From assembly GCA_963576475.1 (NCBI GenBank), contig OY754977.1, positions 11,845,089 through 11,909,088 on the forward strand: a stretch of 64,000 nucleotides of DNA, in the 5' to 3' direction. The notes beneath the pieces are model-generated. The model searched no databases. It saw nothing but the letters and a program-made list of their open reading frames with translations, and was not told where the DNA came from. Origin of the DNA: Molanna angustata (Eukaryota; Arthropoda; Insecta; Trichoptera; Molannidae). Position 1 is the first letter of the stretch; every line of letters begins with the position of its first letter. This document shows, piece after piece, positions 1-12,000 of the stretch. Made by a program: the position numbers and the translations under genes.

Positions 1-201
1 TTATTTTATTTGACTGGTTTTGAAATGTTATTAGGACCTGGCAACACATCTGTCCTGAGAAAAAAAATAGTCAGTTGAAATTAGTTGCATAAAATAACCC
101 ATTCATAGTTGAAACAAAGTGATTACTAAATTTTTTAAAAATGAATTATTTTAATAAAAAAATGCATAAAATTGTTGATATAATATAATGATTTATTTCA
201 G
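1..201. other. Intron of Elp1 (partial)
   Basis: AT-rich sequence ending in a pyrimidine-rich acceptor with AG at 200-201, directly before the first Elp1 exon in the window. I see no convincing coding exon here, so the missing N-terminal exons of Elp1 lie to the left of the window. Confidence 0.7.
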
Positions 202-3200
202 ATGATACTTCCAAAGCTGATAAAACTATTATTACTTGGAGGGGCGATGGATCTTTATTTGCAGTTGGATTCCTTATGAACTCAGTCTATACTTTCAAAG
301 TGTTTGATAGAGAAGTGGTCCTCAAATTCACAAGTGAGAAGCAACCAGGACTTGAATGTAATTTTTCCTGGAAACCATCAGGAAATTTGATCGCTACAAC
401 CCAACATTTTCCAAATAAATATGTTGTTGCATTTTTTGAGAAAAATGGTTTAAAGCACGGTGAATTTAATTTACCCTTCAAGAAGGGGGACACTGTCGTT
501 AATAAGTTATGTTGGAGTTCAGATTCAGAAGTGCTATGTGTATGGTGCACAAATAATTCAACAATGGAAATGTATTTATTAATGTATACAGTTAACAATT
601 ATCATTGGTATCTAAAACAATCCTTGCCATTCAGAGATATAAAGGTAACGTCAATAGCCTGGGATGAAAGCAACAATATTGCAAACGGAAAACTACTTAA
701 TATATTTTTAAATAACGGCACTTACTTGCGATATAATTGGATTTGGGCCATAGACAATAGCAGAGGAAAAACTGTCAAAGATAATGCTTCGGTTGGTGTC
801 ATTGATGGTAATAAACTTCTTTTGACAAGTTTTAGAAAAGCCGTTATACCACCTCCAATGTCGTCTGTCACTCTCCAATGTGAAAATAACATAAACCAAA
901 TTGTGTTTGGACCTACTTTACAAGATGACGATTTAGATGTTGATATTGATTCCAACAGTTTTATTATTCTAAAAGACGATGGGACCATTGACTTGTATAA
1001 GACATGTGATAACATATTTGGTACAGTTTCATTATACGAACAATGCATTCAAAATTGTGATTACAAGATCCCTTGTGTGATCAAACAATTACTGTGGATT
1101 GCCAAAAAAAATCTTATTGCAATTACATCTAATGGTCAAAAATCTAATGTAATCATGATTCAGTTATCCATGAAAGATAGATTGACCATAGATAATATTA
1201 CATGTGTCCATGTCGACGACGAAATAATTGGAATCTCTCATATTCCACATAAGCGTGAAGCTGTTCTTCAAACTTGCTCCGGAAAGTTGTCAGTTCTTAC
1301 ATCAAATAATGTCATTAAAGAGTTTGATCACGCTTTCCCTGATGCCTGTTTTAAATTTGAAGTAGTTACCGATGACACAGATGTTTTTGTATTTGGACTA
1401 ACAAATCGTCATAGATTCTATATTAACGGCAAAGAGGTTGCCAATAATGTAAATTCATTTTTTGTCCACTCAAACTTTGTATTGCTGACAACATTGCAGC
1501 ATCAACTATTATGTTGTCCTTTGTCTAAAGCTATAATACATAATTTAAGCAATTTAGGGGCAACTGAAAACATGAACGATCCGGGTGTCTGGAGTAGAAA
1601 GTTGGAAAGAGGTTCTAGACTCGTATGTGTTGTACCATGTGATACTAGAACTATTTTACAACTACCCCGCGGCAATATTGAAGCCATACAACCCCGAGCA
1701 CTTTCACTCCATCTGATTGGAGATTTTCTCGATAATTGTAAATACTACAATGCTTTTGATCTGATGCGAAAACAAAGAATAAACTTGAATTTGATTTGCG
1801 ATCATGATCTTGATAGATTCATTCAAAATGTCGACACATTTATATCCCAAATCGATAATCCGTCATGGATGAGCCTTTTTATATCAGAGTTGGACAATCA
1901 AGATGTTACCAAAACAATGTATTTTAGTTCTTACACATCCAAATCAATCAAAATGTCCACAAATTTTGTAAACAAAGTGGAAAGCTTGTGCAATTTAATG
2001 AGGAAAGTTTTACATAATAACAACATACAAAATAAAAATCTCCTTCCAATTTTAACAACTTACGTGAAAACTAATTCTATTGGTGATTTGGAAAAAGCCT
2101 TATTACTCATTAAAGATCTTAATGTGGAAAATCAGTCTCAAGAAAAAAGAAGCTTAGTATCAGGCGACGAAGCACTCAAATATTTATTATACTTGGTAAA
2201 TGTTGACAAACTGTATGACACTTCCTTGGGACTTTATGATTTTGATCTTGTGATGTTTGTTGCAAGCAAGTCTCAAAAGGATCCAAAAGAATATGTTCCA
2301 TATTTGAATGAATTGAAGCAAATGGACGAAAATTATAAACGTTTCTCTATTGACAACTCTCTGAAAAGATATGAATCAGCGATGAAAAATCTAATTTGTT
2401 GCGGACTCGACAGAGAAACTGAATTGCTGTCTTATATCAAGAAATATAACTTGTACAAAGCCGCCTTGCAAAATATACCTAAAAATGACCCAAGATATGG
2501 TCGATGTGCCGAGGAATTTGGAAATTATTTATTGCTTGGTAAAAAGTATGCGGAAGCAGGTGTATTATTTATGAGATGTAATAATTTGAGTAAAGCTCTG
2601 AATGCTTTCATAGACGCTGGTGATTGGAGGTCTGCAATGTTTATTATGGAAGATCTTAATATGTCTGCGACAGAAATAATTGTTATTCAACAGTAAGTAG
2701 TCATTACAAAATGGTATATTTTTCATATTTTTATAATTACATATAATACAGTAGCCGACATCCTCAGTCATGAGGCCAAGGAGGAAGAAGATATAAAATA
2801 CTAATTTAACAACTCTGAAATGTAATTTTTTTTAACATAAAAATGTTTACTTAGAAATGAGAAGATTTAAGTGAGAATTCACAATTAATGAAAAATTAAC
2901 ATTGTTTGGTGTGTATTGAAAATTAATTTTATGTATTCAGATGTCTAAGCAACTTAAATGGCAAGATTTTGGCAAGAAAATTGGCAAGAATGAAATAATC
3001 CGTAGAATTTGTGATGACTAGAATAGACTTTTGACTGACTTGGACTTTTTTAATTTAAAATATGCAAAATTTGAGCAATTGAGTAAAGATATTATAATAT
3101 ATTCGCAAGAGCAATCCTAGAATCAACTGTGGTTCTTGAATTTTTCCCCTTTTCTTCTCCTACCACCTTATCATAGGTATTTTAATATAATATGCTGCAG

Positions 3201-6200
3201 GCACTCGTATTTTGTATTTATATATTTTGTATTTTTTAATGTCAATTTCTCTGTGTTTCTTAAAAAAAAAAAAAAAAGAAAAAAAATATCATTTTGATTC
3301 GATGTTCTAAAAGCATGTTCTAACTGATTTGTAAATAAATCTGTTTTATTTTTTAGAAAATTAATTTCAAAACTGAGAAATTCTAAGAGCTATTTGGATA
3401 TACTGGAATTGTATCAATACAACAACCAAGTCTCAACTGAAGAGATGGTGTCGTGTGCTTTAGAAGGGAAATTATTCAGAACTTCTCTCAGTATCTGTAA
3501 ACAACATAAGAGATTAGATTTGATAGGTTAATATTTTTTTAAACTCTTATACCTTTAATATCTTTTCAACATTTCTATTTTTATCTATGGTATTTTATTT
3601 TCCAGAAACTCATATTAACAATGTTGTTCTGGAACAATATTTATCATTGATGTCGATAATAACTCAAAACCAAGAAAATTTTCATACCCAAAAAGATCGC
3701 TTGTTTACTGTGAGAAAAAATAAAGCCGTGCAACACGAAATGGCCGAAGATCTTCCAGACGATTGTGATTTGTTTTCGGACACGAGTAGTATTATGGGTT
3801 CAACTGGAACACGAAGTTCAGGGTACGTATTTAAAAATTGCAATCAATAAAGCTGATAGAGCATCAACCTTATTTTGCAGTTACAAAATATCACCAATAC
3901 AGATTTAATTCACCTCTCTGTCATATGAAGAAACTGAGGAATAAATTTTACATTCTTCATATTATATTAAATATATTTTTATCTGCAAACTATTTATTTT
4001 TGATGATGTCACGCAAAATAAGTATACATATAACAGTAAATTTACAGTTGTTTTATGAAATTCCATAAATGCTCCTTGTTTGACTGTATTTTATATCTTT
4101 TTAGTCGCAGTTTTCGATCCAGTAAGAACAGAAGAAAACATGAACGTAAATTGGTGTCACTAAAAGAAGGATCAAGATATGAGGATGTTGCTTTGATTAG
4201 GTCTCTTCATAATATAATAACATGTACTTACGGTTTGAGGCAGGATGTCGGTGAAGTTAACTTTGTTCTGCAGTGGTTACATAAAGATGAAGAAGTACTT
4301 AAGTTGCAGGTAACTTCAATATAAAATTATGCAAAAAAAATGTTATCATTATATATTATTACAATGACAAATCTGGATAGTAGATTATCAACATTAAGGG
4401 GATTTATTATAACGGGCCTTTAAAGTGGAATAAAAGGCTTCTTTGTCTAGTAGAACCAACATTGAAGCTATAAATTGGAGTGATCTTGTATCACTAAATG
4501 ACACTTTATGAATATCTTTAATTTTTAGGAATTGTAATAAATATTTAAATGAGTCATGAATATATGTAGGTATTCTAGTTAGCATTATGCCGGTTGCAGA
4601 CCAAAAGCTGAGCTATATCGAAGCCAAGCTAAGCTAGCTACAGCTAAGCTATAAATATGTTGCGTGCCCACCAAAAACTATGTGACAGTTAAGCCAGTGT
4701 TGTGCAGTCTGTATTATTTCACCGAGTCGGACGGATTTGTCTCTAGGCGGTTATAATGATTGAAGACAAAAGTTCTGATGATGAATTCATTCAACTTATA
4801 AAAAGATGTTTAATATTACTGGCTTATTAATTCCAGATATTTGATAAGTAGGTACATTCAATTTCGACAAGTATCTGGAGAGTTTCGGACAATATTATGC
4901 AAAATAGACAATGAACATTTTGAGTTATTTAATTGTGTTTCTAGAGCATATTTTTATGAGATTTTGTCATTGATTACCGGAGATATTATTAAACAAGACA
5001 ACAATAATTATTCAAAAGCTTCAGAAGAAAGATTGGTTGTTAATATGTAAATATTACAAAAATATATATATTAAAATTGTTATGAATATCAGAACAGAAA
5101 CACATTATAAAGAATTTAAATTTGTGAGTTATTTATTTCCTTTTCCAGCATCTATTTTATTTGAATCACGATAGTCAAAAGACTTCCGTGCAGATTGACA
5201 AGAATCCGTTGTATGCAAGGCATTTGACGCTACTGAACTAGGCAACGGAGGCACGGTGTGTGTAAGATGATGCGGGAGGGGTGTCACATATTTCCTTCAT
5301 AGCTGGCGGACATAGCTTGAGTCAGCGTACACAACTAACTTAGCTTCACATAGTTCAGTTAGTTCACATATTTTGTGGTCTATGCACTAGTATGAAAAAT
5401 GCCCTCAGCTAAACTAAATTAGCTAAGCTTTTGGTCTGCTACCAGCTTTATATTACGTTTGCACTGCATTAATCAACCTGCAAGTGTAAACATCAAATAT
5501 TGTCTTTGAAATTGTAGAAGGTGTTAGCTTTTGTAAACCTGGATTACAATATTTATTTGTAATTAGTACTATTGTATTTTTCCAGAATTCCCTTGATGCA
5601 TTACTGAAGCAAATGTCTGACAGTTTTAATGATATATGGATTTCTGATCTTTGGAAGGATTCCAATAAAATCGATGCCGGAATTAAATTGGATACTAATG
5701 ACTTACCCGATCCAACTGCATCATTGGGTTTGTTTTTTTTTTATGTACTCATGATTTTTTTATCAAATACATCTTCATAATCATTGGTGCTATAGCCCTG
5801 TGTGGGTGCTGGCCTCTTTCAGAATCCTCCAGCCTTCCCTGTCCTCCGCTCCTTTCCTCAAGCTTGCTATTCCAATCATCCTTAGGTATTTTGTCCTCTG
5901 TGTCATCCAGCCATCTTAGCTTGGGCCTGCCTCTACTTCTGCTGCCCTTTGGGTTAGTATTAAGAATCGTTTTGGGGATACAATCATCATTCATTCGGCT
6001 AACATGTCTCAACCACTGCAGTCTACATACTTTTATGACTAGTACAATGTTGGGTTCGTCATATAATGCATGTAGTTCATGCTTATATTGCATCCTCCAA
6101 AGTCCATTATATTTTTCTGGACTAAAAATCTTTCTCAGGATATTCCTTTCAAATATCAAGAGGCGGCTATATTGGTTTCTTTTTATTAAGACCCAGCATT

Positions 6201-8310
6201 CAGCCGGAATGGGACACTTGGGTGCGGGACACTTGGCTGCGGGACACTTGAGTGCGACGGACATTTGGCTGCGAGCCCACTTGGTCGCGAATTCCGAAAT
6301 ATTTTTTTTTTCTTAGGAATGAATTGTTTAAATTTGTTTTTCTATAAAAAGGATTCTATCCACTTACTTAAAAATAGTAATATGTATTTGTAATCATGAA
6401 ATGTAATCAATTGTATGTAATATGTCCACGAAAAAGCTGTTACGATCACATAAATTAGGGATACGGTGTGATGGTGTGTATGAATTGATGTTTAACTACA
6501 TAAGTTCATTTTCTAATTTACTACATTTTTGCTATCAAAACAAATTTTGAAAAAAAATACTAATTCATTTTTCATGTAGGCATGTGTATAAAAAATTCTC
6601 ATATTTATAGTATGAAAAATAATTTCATTAAATAACCTTGTTTTTACTTTATACTTTTAAACTCAAGTATATCTCTTTATATTTTAAATGTTTATATCAA
6701 CTACATATATATAAAGAGCATTACAAAAATTTGTATGAAACAATTCATTCCTAAGCAGAAAAAAATAATAAAATCTGGGTAATACAAATCATTATCAGAA
6801 CTTGAACTTCTATTTGACAGCTAAATTTTTCCCTTCCCTCGTACTTCATTCCTACTCCCTGTCTTTTTTAAGATTTATTATACTATACAAAGATAAAACT
6901 AAAAACTTTATTGTCAAATGATGGATGCAGTTATTGGCGTTGTAAATATTAAAATGTACTTTTAATATTGTGTAATTAGGCTAAGCTGTTGTATCCAATA
7001 AAAATGAGAAAAGAAAAAACAGAAATCATGAACAACTTTATAGTTGTATCTTAATTTATTTACCTTTTGTCAATTTTTATGTTCTTGTATTTTTCTCAAA
7101 ATGATACAGGGTCTGATTCGAAACTGGCTTAGGTGAGCCATAAATAAGATGTGTTAAATAAGCTCTTCTCTTAATCTTAATCCTTTTATTCCTAGTCTTA
7201 TTGAACCAATTTATTCAAATTTGTGTTTACTATTTTGTGTTAAAGAGATATCTGACTATAATAACAATAATAAATTTTTTGTGTTACACACTTAACTTTT
7301 TTTTTCTTCTTTTTTTTTGACCTTCGCCTTTTGGCGTTCTTGGTCAGTCTCAAGTTTTTTTTTTCTATATCATTTTATTAACAACCGTGAATTGAATAAA
7401 CAAAATAAAAAAAAAGAACCTAAAGCTTGAGGGAGTTCTCCCGAGCAAACCAACCAAGAGACCTCACAATACTCAATGATGGATCAGCAAGAACAAGCGA
7501 AAGCTGGGTAGGAAACCCCACTCCCGCCCGTCTCAGCATCCCCATCAAAGAGTTTGTACCTCTCATGTGTGCGCATTCCATGATCAAATGATTTGCATCA
7601 CCTAGCTCTTAGCCACAAGCGCAATGCGGTGAATCTATGATATTTATTTTGTGGAGGTGGGCAAGAGAGAGACTGTGGCCAGATCTTAGTCGACAGACCA
7701 GAGAAATCTGCCATCTTGGGATATTCAGATTCCAGAACCACGGAACTTTTGAACACACTTAACTTAAGTGTGTAACACAAAAAAATTATTATTGTTATTA
7801 TTTTGAATATGGCACACAAATTAAGTTTTCATAATAATCATAAAAGTATTAGATATCTGACTCCTTAACGAAAGGTTTTGGATTCGATTCCCAGTGAATT
7901 TACAGTTTTTCGCTGGGTTTTCTGTCTGGATTTGTGAGACAATTAAAATTATTTGGTGCATGTAAGTTATATTGGTTTATAAAAATATTTCTTTCTTCAG
8001 AATTGTAAAATCCACAGAAGTTAATTGTAAATCCTATAAAAGGAATCAAATAATATTTTGTTACAGAGAAAGAAGCAGGTCTAATTTTAATTGTGTTCAA
8101 AGCCCAACATACTTGCCGATAGAAATACAATTTATTTGTTCTACAAATAAAATTAATAAAATATTTGTCAAATATTTAAATAAATATTTTTATATTGTCT
8201 TCGTGGGTGTCATATTATAATTAAATTACTGTTTTTTTCTTTTAGAATCACATCTCAAAGTTCCTCCAGTCATTTATGACGTCAAATGGAAAGTGGAATC
8301 ACTTTTATAG
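202..8310 (+). CDS. Elp1: Elongator complex protein 1 (Elp1/IKAP), 5'-partial
   Basis: Elp1 is the scaffold of the Elongator complex, which modifies wobble uridines of tRNAs. The exons I read are 202-2692, 3357-3526, 3606-3822, 4105-4309, 5586-5727 and 8246-8310 (stop TAG 8308-8310). All have GT/AG borders and join in frame, giving about 1,100 residues. The ATG at 276 is internal: the open frame continues upstream to 202, and the conserved stretch TWRGDGSLFAVGF sits before and across it. The first exon holds the WD40-like N-terminal half and the start of the helical repeats. The short exons encode the C-terminal helical region. Exon 4105-4309 carries the conserved basic patch SSKNRRKHERK followed by LKEGS, a family hallmark linked to tRNA binding. 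Human Elp1 is about 1,330 aa, so roughly 200 N-terminal residues are missing. Family identity is firm; the exact ends of small exons are inferred from splice consensus. Confidence 0.93.
2693..3356 (+). other. Elp1 intron without recognised elements
   Basis: It starts with the donor GTAAGT at 2693 and ends with TTTTTTAG at 3356. It is AT-rich and includes an A-rich run near 3260-3290. No gene or repeat was recognised. Confidence 0.6.
4589..5446 (+). mobile_element. PIF/Harbinger-like DNA transposon remnant
   Basis: It lies in the Elp1 intron 4310-5585. Its ends are inverted repeats: the left begins GCCGGTTGCAGACCAAAAGC at 4589, and the right, read on the minus strand from 5446, begins GCTGGTAGCAGACCAAAAGC. 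Subterminal copies of AGCTAAGCT are present at both ends. Inside, 4841-5050 encodes about 69 aa resembling the N-terminal part of Harbinger-type transposases (pattern EFRTILCKIDNEHFELFNCVS then YFYEILSLI). The catalytic part is missing, so this is an internally deleted, non-autonomous copy. I could not identify a convincing 3-bp target duplication. Confidence 0.65.
5760..6190 (-). mobile_element. 5'-truncated non-LTR retrotransposon (RT C-terminal region)
   Basis: The minus strand encodes about 140 aa with the C-terminal pattern of many insect LINE reverse transcriptases: FERNILRKIF, then CRLQWLRHVSRM, then RSRGRPKLRWLDD. This is followed by a non-coding tail with the words for GGCC...CACAGGGCTATAGCACC. 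It lies in Elp1 intron 5728-8245, antisense to the gene. Related fragments occur at 43893-44300 and 55590-56065, and a tail-only copy at 42536-42606. Confidence 0.75.
6202..6295. repeat. Degenerate 15-bp tandem array (GGGACACTTGGNTGC)
   Basis: About six consecutive units of 15-17 bp are visible: GGGACACTTGGGTGC, GGGACACTTGGCTGC, GGGACACTTGAGTGC, a GACGGACATTTGGCTGC variant, a GAGCCCACTTGGTCGC variant and a decayed end unit. The C/G-rich units stand out against the AT-rich intron. The array abuts the LINE fragment on the left and a MITE-like inverted repeat on the right. Confidence 0.75.
6311..6757. mobile_element. MITE-like element with about 20-bp inverted ends
   Basis: The left end CTTAGGAATGAATTGTTT (about 6314) is repeated in inverse orientation at 6735-6757, where the plus strand reads AAACAATTCATTCCTAAG. 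The roughly 410 bp between are AT-rich with no ORF. The superfamily was not recognised. Confidence 0.45.
7258..7802 (-). mobile_element. LINE C-terminal fragment bounded by 38-bp inverted repeats
   Basis: On the minus strand, 7680-7420 encodes a retroelement C-terminus with a C-x-C...H...C pattern (DSPHCACG, one in-frame stop, then ELGDANHLIMEC) ending in WFARENSLKL before a stop. The stop and a nearby frame change mark it as dead. The segment is flanked by near-perfect inverted repeats: the left reads ATAATAACAATAATAAATTT at 7258 and continues through GTGTTACACAC, and the mirror image ends at 7802. A LINE fragment inside inverted repeats is unusual, so the repeats may belong to an enclosing MITE. 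Confidence 0.55.
7855..7990 (+). repeat. tRNA-derived SINE fragment (family 1)
   Basis: A B-box-like GGATTCGATTCCCAG is followed by CAGTTTTTCGCTGGGTTTTC, TGTCTGGATTTGTGAGAC and a diverged tail. It is colinear with the fuller family-1 copy at 34374-34600. The A-box half is largely missing. Confidence 0.55.
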
Positions 8311-9019
8311 TTTAACTGGAACATTATTCTCATTCCATTTTCTTGAATGTGAAATTACCAGAGGCGAAACAACCAGTAAAAATGGATTTTCATATGAAAA
8401 CTTATTATACACTATTATTTTTACAAATAATATAATTATTGAAAATAAAGTATTTTATTTATAATGAGTTGTTTTATATATTATGTCCCCAATCCTTTAT
8501 TTCTTCAAATGTTTATGTGATGTTTGTGACAAAGTATGTCCCCTTTACATATTATTATCTAAAAATTCAAAATAAAATTTAAATGTAAATTAAACAACCA
8601 AGTCATATTTATATTTTTATTTTCTGATTAAACACAGTAAATTTTTTTCAATACAATAATATTACCAATATTTATATTTGTTTATTGACAAAATATATTA
8701 GATGGTGGTTTCCAAATTACTAAAAGACTCTCTTCTAGTTAACTGCCATTATTAAATAATTTCATCTGACAATAAACTTTCAAAACATAAAATGTACAAA
8801 TATTGTTTTGTTTCATTAATTTATCTATAAAAATTATATTTTTCCAAAAATTACTGCTAAAACAGTCTCACAGCAAATAAACACAGCGCCTAAATAAATA
8901 GGAATGTTTTCAATGTAATGATATAAAAATAATCTTAGTATAATAATTTAGAAAAAGATCAAAAAGTTTTTTTTTAAAAAAAAATTATTTTGATTTTATC
9001 TGGCACAGTACACATCAAA
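8311..9019. other. Convergent 3' region between Elp1 (+) and BLOC1S2 (-)
   Basis: This gap holds the 3' UTRs of two genes facing each other. AATAAA at 8444-8449 is a good candidate poly(A) signal for Elp1. TTTATT at 8681-8686 (AATAAA on the minus strand) is a candidate for BLOC1S2. No ORF or repeat was recognised. Confidence 0.6.
8444..8449 (+). promoter_or_regulatory. Candidate poly(A) signal of Elp1
   Basis: AATAAA lies about 135 bp after the Elp1 stop codon, the expected position for cleavage just downstream. It is inferred from the motif only. Confidence 0.5.
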
Positions 9020-12000
9020 CTACCGTTTTTCTAAATATTTAAATTTGGCTTCTAATTTTTTTGAATAAGAATCTAATTTGTACGCAGCTTGCTCCAATTT
9101 ATTAACACTGTCCTCCATCGCGTCAATCTTTTGAAGGTATGGTAGAAGTGTTTCATCTGTCAAAAAAATAATAATTCAATCAATCGACAAAAAAAAGTAA
9201 GTTGGTCTGTGTGGCTCAGTTGGATAGGTATCTAACTGCTGAGCGAAAGGTCCCGGTGGAGACACAGTTTTCAATTGTGTTTTCAGTCTGGATCTGTGAG
9301 AAGATTAAACTCGTAAGTCTCCAGGATGTGGCAACTAGTTATTGGATGCGTGTTAAATTAATATTTGAAATAGTACCTGTTAGTTGCCCAAGAAGTAAAA
9401 AAAAAAGTTACAACTTTCAAATATTTCAAAGTGGCCCCAAGAAACCTAACATATGATATTTTTATTTTCAAATTGCTAAAAAGGCACACCACTTTCATAA
9501 AATGGCATTGAAGAATTATCAAGTTTTCATATTAAAATATTTTAAACGAAAACAATTGAATTTTCCAAGCAAGTTTTGAATACTTTGTGTGGTTATTTGG
9601 TAGTGAAGAGCAAATATAAGATTTTAAGTTTTGTTTTCATCTATCTTGTGAATTAACGAAGAAAATAAAAATGACTTACATAATTTGTCTAATTCAGTCA
9701 TTGTTGTGGATAAATTTCCTGCAATTCTGTGAAAATCTGTGTATTTAGATATTGTCACACGGTTCATCTCTTCCAAAAGTTTGTAATCGTCCTGCAAATA
9801 AATTTTATATTAGATATAATTAAAATATTTGTAAGTCATGAAGAATTATTTTTATAAATAATTTAATTTATAATTATTATTATTGTTAATCCATACTTTA
9901 TCCATGGTTTGTTTTCCCGCCTTTTGTTAGTTGTTGTCATATTATGTCGTATTTTGCATTTGAAAAGAGTGCACTGTGAAACTTATCAATGCAATATACA
10001 TATATATATATATTTAAATATCTTTTGTGTTACTCTTGCAATTTGATCTAGTTCTGTAACATAATGCTCTTATAATCATTGATTATAAGAGGATTATAGA
10101 ATGACATGAACAACCAATCAGGTCAACTTTATTTTCAATTCCATTACAGTATTAATAATACAAATACAGGTACAAATATTGACTCATAGAGAAAAGTGTA
10201 TGATATAAATAGCATATTGTACTCAAAATATATGTGGTTACATTTGTCAGTTGGAACATTGATATGTCGTGATTTTTAAACTGAAAATCAAATAATGGTA
10301 AAAAAACATCCTTTTAGATTTTTGTTATTATTTGCAATTTTGATTAGAAGTTAATTAATAAATTTAAAATCAAGATTAAACAAATTGAAGCGCTACCCTA
10401 GTTTGATTATAGTTATTGGCAAATAACTAGAAAGATCACCAGCCCCCCTAGACAACGTGACATTTAGCTCATGAAAAGATAACTCAATGTATGGAAGTGA
10501 CAGTTGTCACGTGACTGGCAACTGTCACTTCCATACATTGAGTTATCTTTTCTTGAGCTAAATGACACGTTGTCTAGGCACCCAAGGATGCGCATAGCAC
10601 AAATTTGAGTTTTTTAGTTGGTTGGTTTACATGCAAACGAAGAAAACTGTCAAGTTATTTACTGGAAACTATTAATGGGATTCTTTCAGCTAATATCTTG
10701 GTATGCAAATCTATGAATTAATTACACGATTTTTTGTTACAAATGTTGCTGCGATATATGTCTATTTTTAGAATAGCCTTACAACCTTAACAATATCAAG
10801 TCATAAATATAGATACCTGTGTCGATGTTAATTCTCCGTACAGATAATCTGATGTTTTCTGGAACATTGTTGTTGCTAACCTACTTAAATTTGGATCGTG
10901 TGGATCCAAAGCTTCAAAACTAGATGTACTTGTAGACAATGTTGGTCCTGAAAAGTATAAAGTGCAGTTATTCTAAATTGCCATAAAATTAACTTAAAAA
11001 TTGCCATATACAGACCAATTATTCTAAACTAGTTGCATGTAACACATGAGATCCAACTGTCGATAGCGATAGTATGTATAGTTGAAGAATAAGTACCAAA
11101 CTATAATCCCATAAACACAAATTATTTAATATTTTAAGATATTTGATTTTCTATACAACACTTGTACCTATGTATGTATGTCAAGATAGGATAGTATGGA
11201 GGTCAGTCCTTTGATCCTACGCAGAATATGAAAACAGCATGATGGTTTGTATGTATGTTTGGAGATTAGTATCAAATAATTAAGTTTTCTTAGATATTGT
11301 GTGTAGGCGATTGCTATACAAATTGTATGAAGAAATGTCGTCACTAAATTCAATTTTTATAAAAATTGTTAAAAAAATTTTGAGATGTCCTAATACATCT
11401 TTTCAATTTTTTATAGAAAATTAAATTATCTAGTTGGGGTGTTTCGGCTTTTTTCGATAATTGTAAAAGTTTTGGAAAAATAGGCAGTTAAACTCATGAA
11501 TTTATGATAAAAAAAATACTTTTCTTAATAAAAAATGTTTGAGAAACCCTGGAATTTTTTTGAAAAAACTAATTTGAGATTTTGTATTTGTCTATGTTTG
11601 TACCAATTTTCAGCGTTCTAACTTTTATGGTTTCTGAGATATATGGAAAAATAAAATAAAAATTCAAAAGTTGATAACCCCTGACTGAAACAAAAATTCA
11701 AAATTTTGAGTAAAAAAGTTTTGTAGGCCTATAACTGTGTATATATTCTGAAATTTTGGGCTCTGTAAATTGAGCGGATCAAAAGTTATAAGGGGGGGAC
11801 GGACACACACACACACAGACACACGAAATGTTCTACTCCGAATTCTGAGTAAATCCGTCTATGGAACATATATGCTGCGAAGCCTCTAAGTTGGTGTTTT
11901 TTGACTTCAAAGTTGGAAAAGCCGTGAAAAAAGTAGACCTCTCCATACAATTCTCGCGTATTCTGGCTTGAAACATTGTCGATATGTTAAGAGAACAAAG

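Noticed and set aside
276..2696. ATG at 276 as the start of a separate 806-aa protein
   Set aside because: The frame is open upstream to the splice acceptor at 201 with conserved Elp1 sequence, and the last codons belong to the donor CA|GTAAGT. It is an internal exon.
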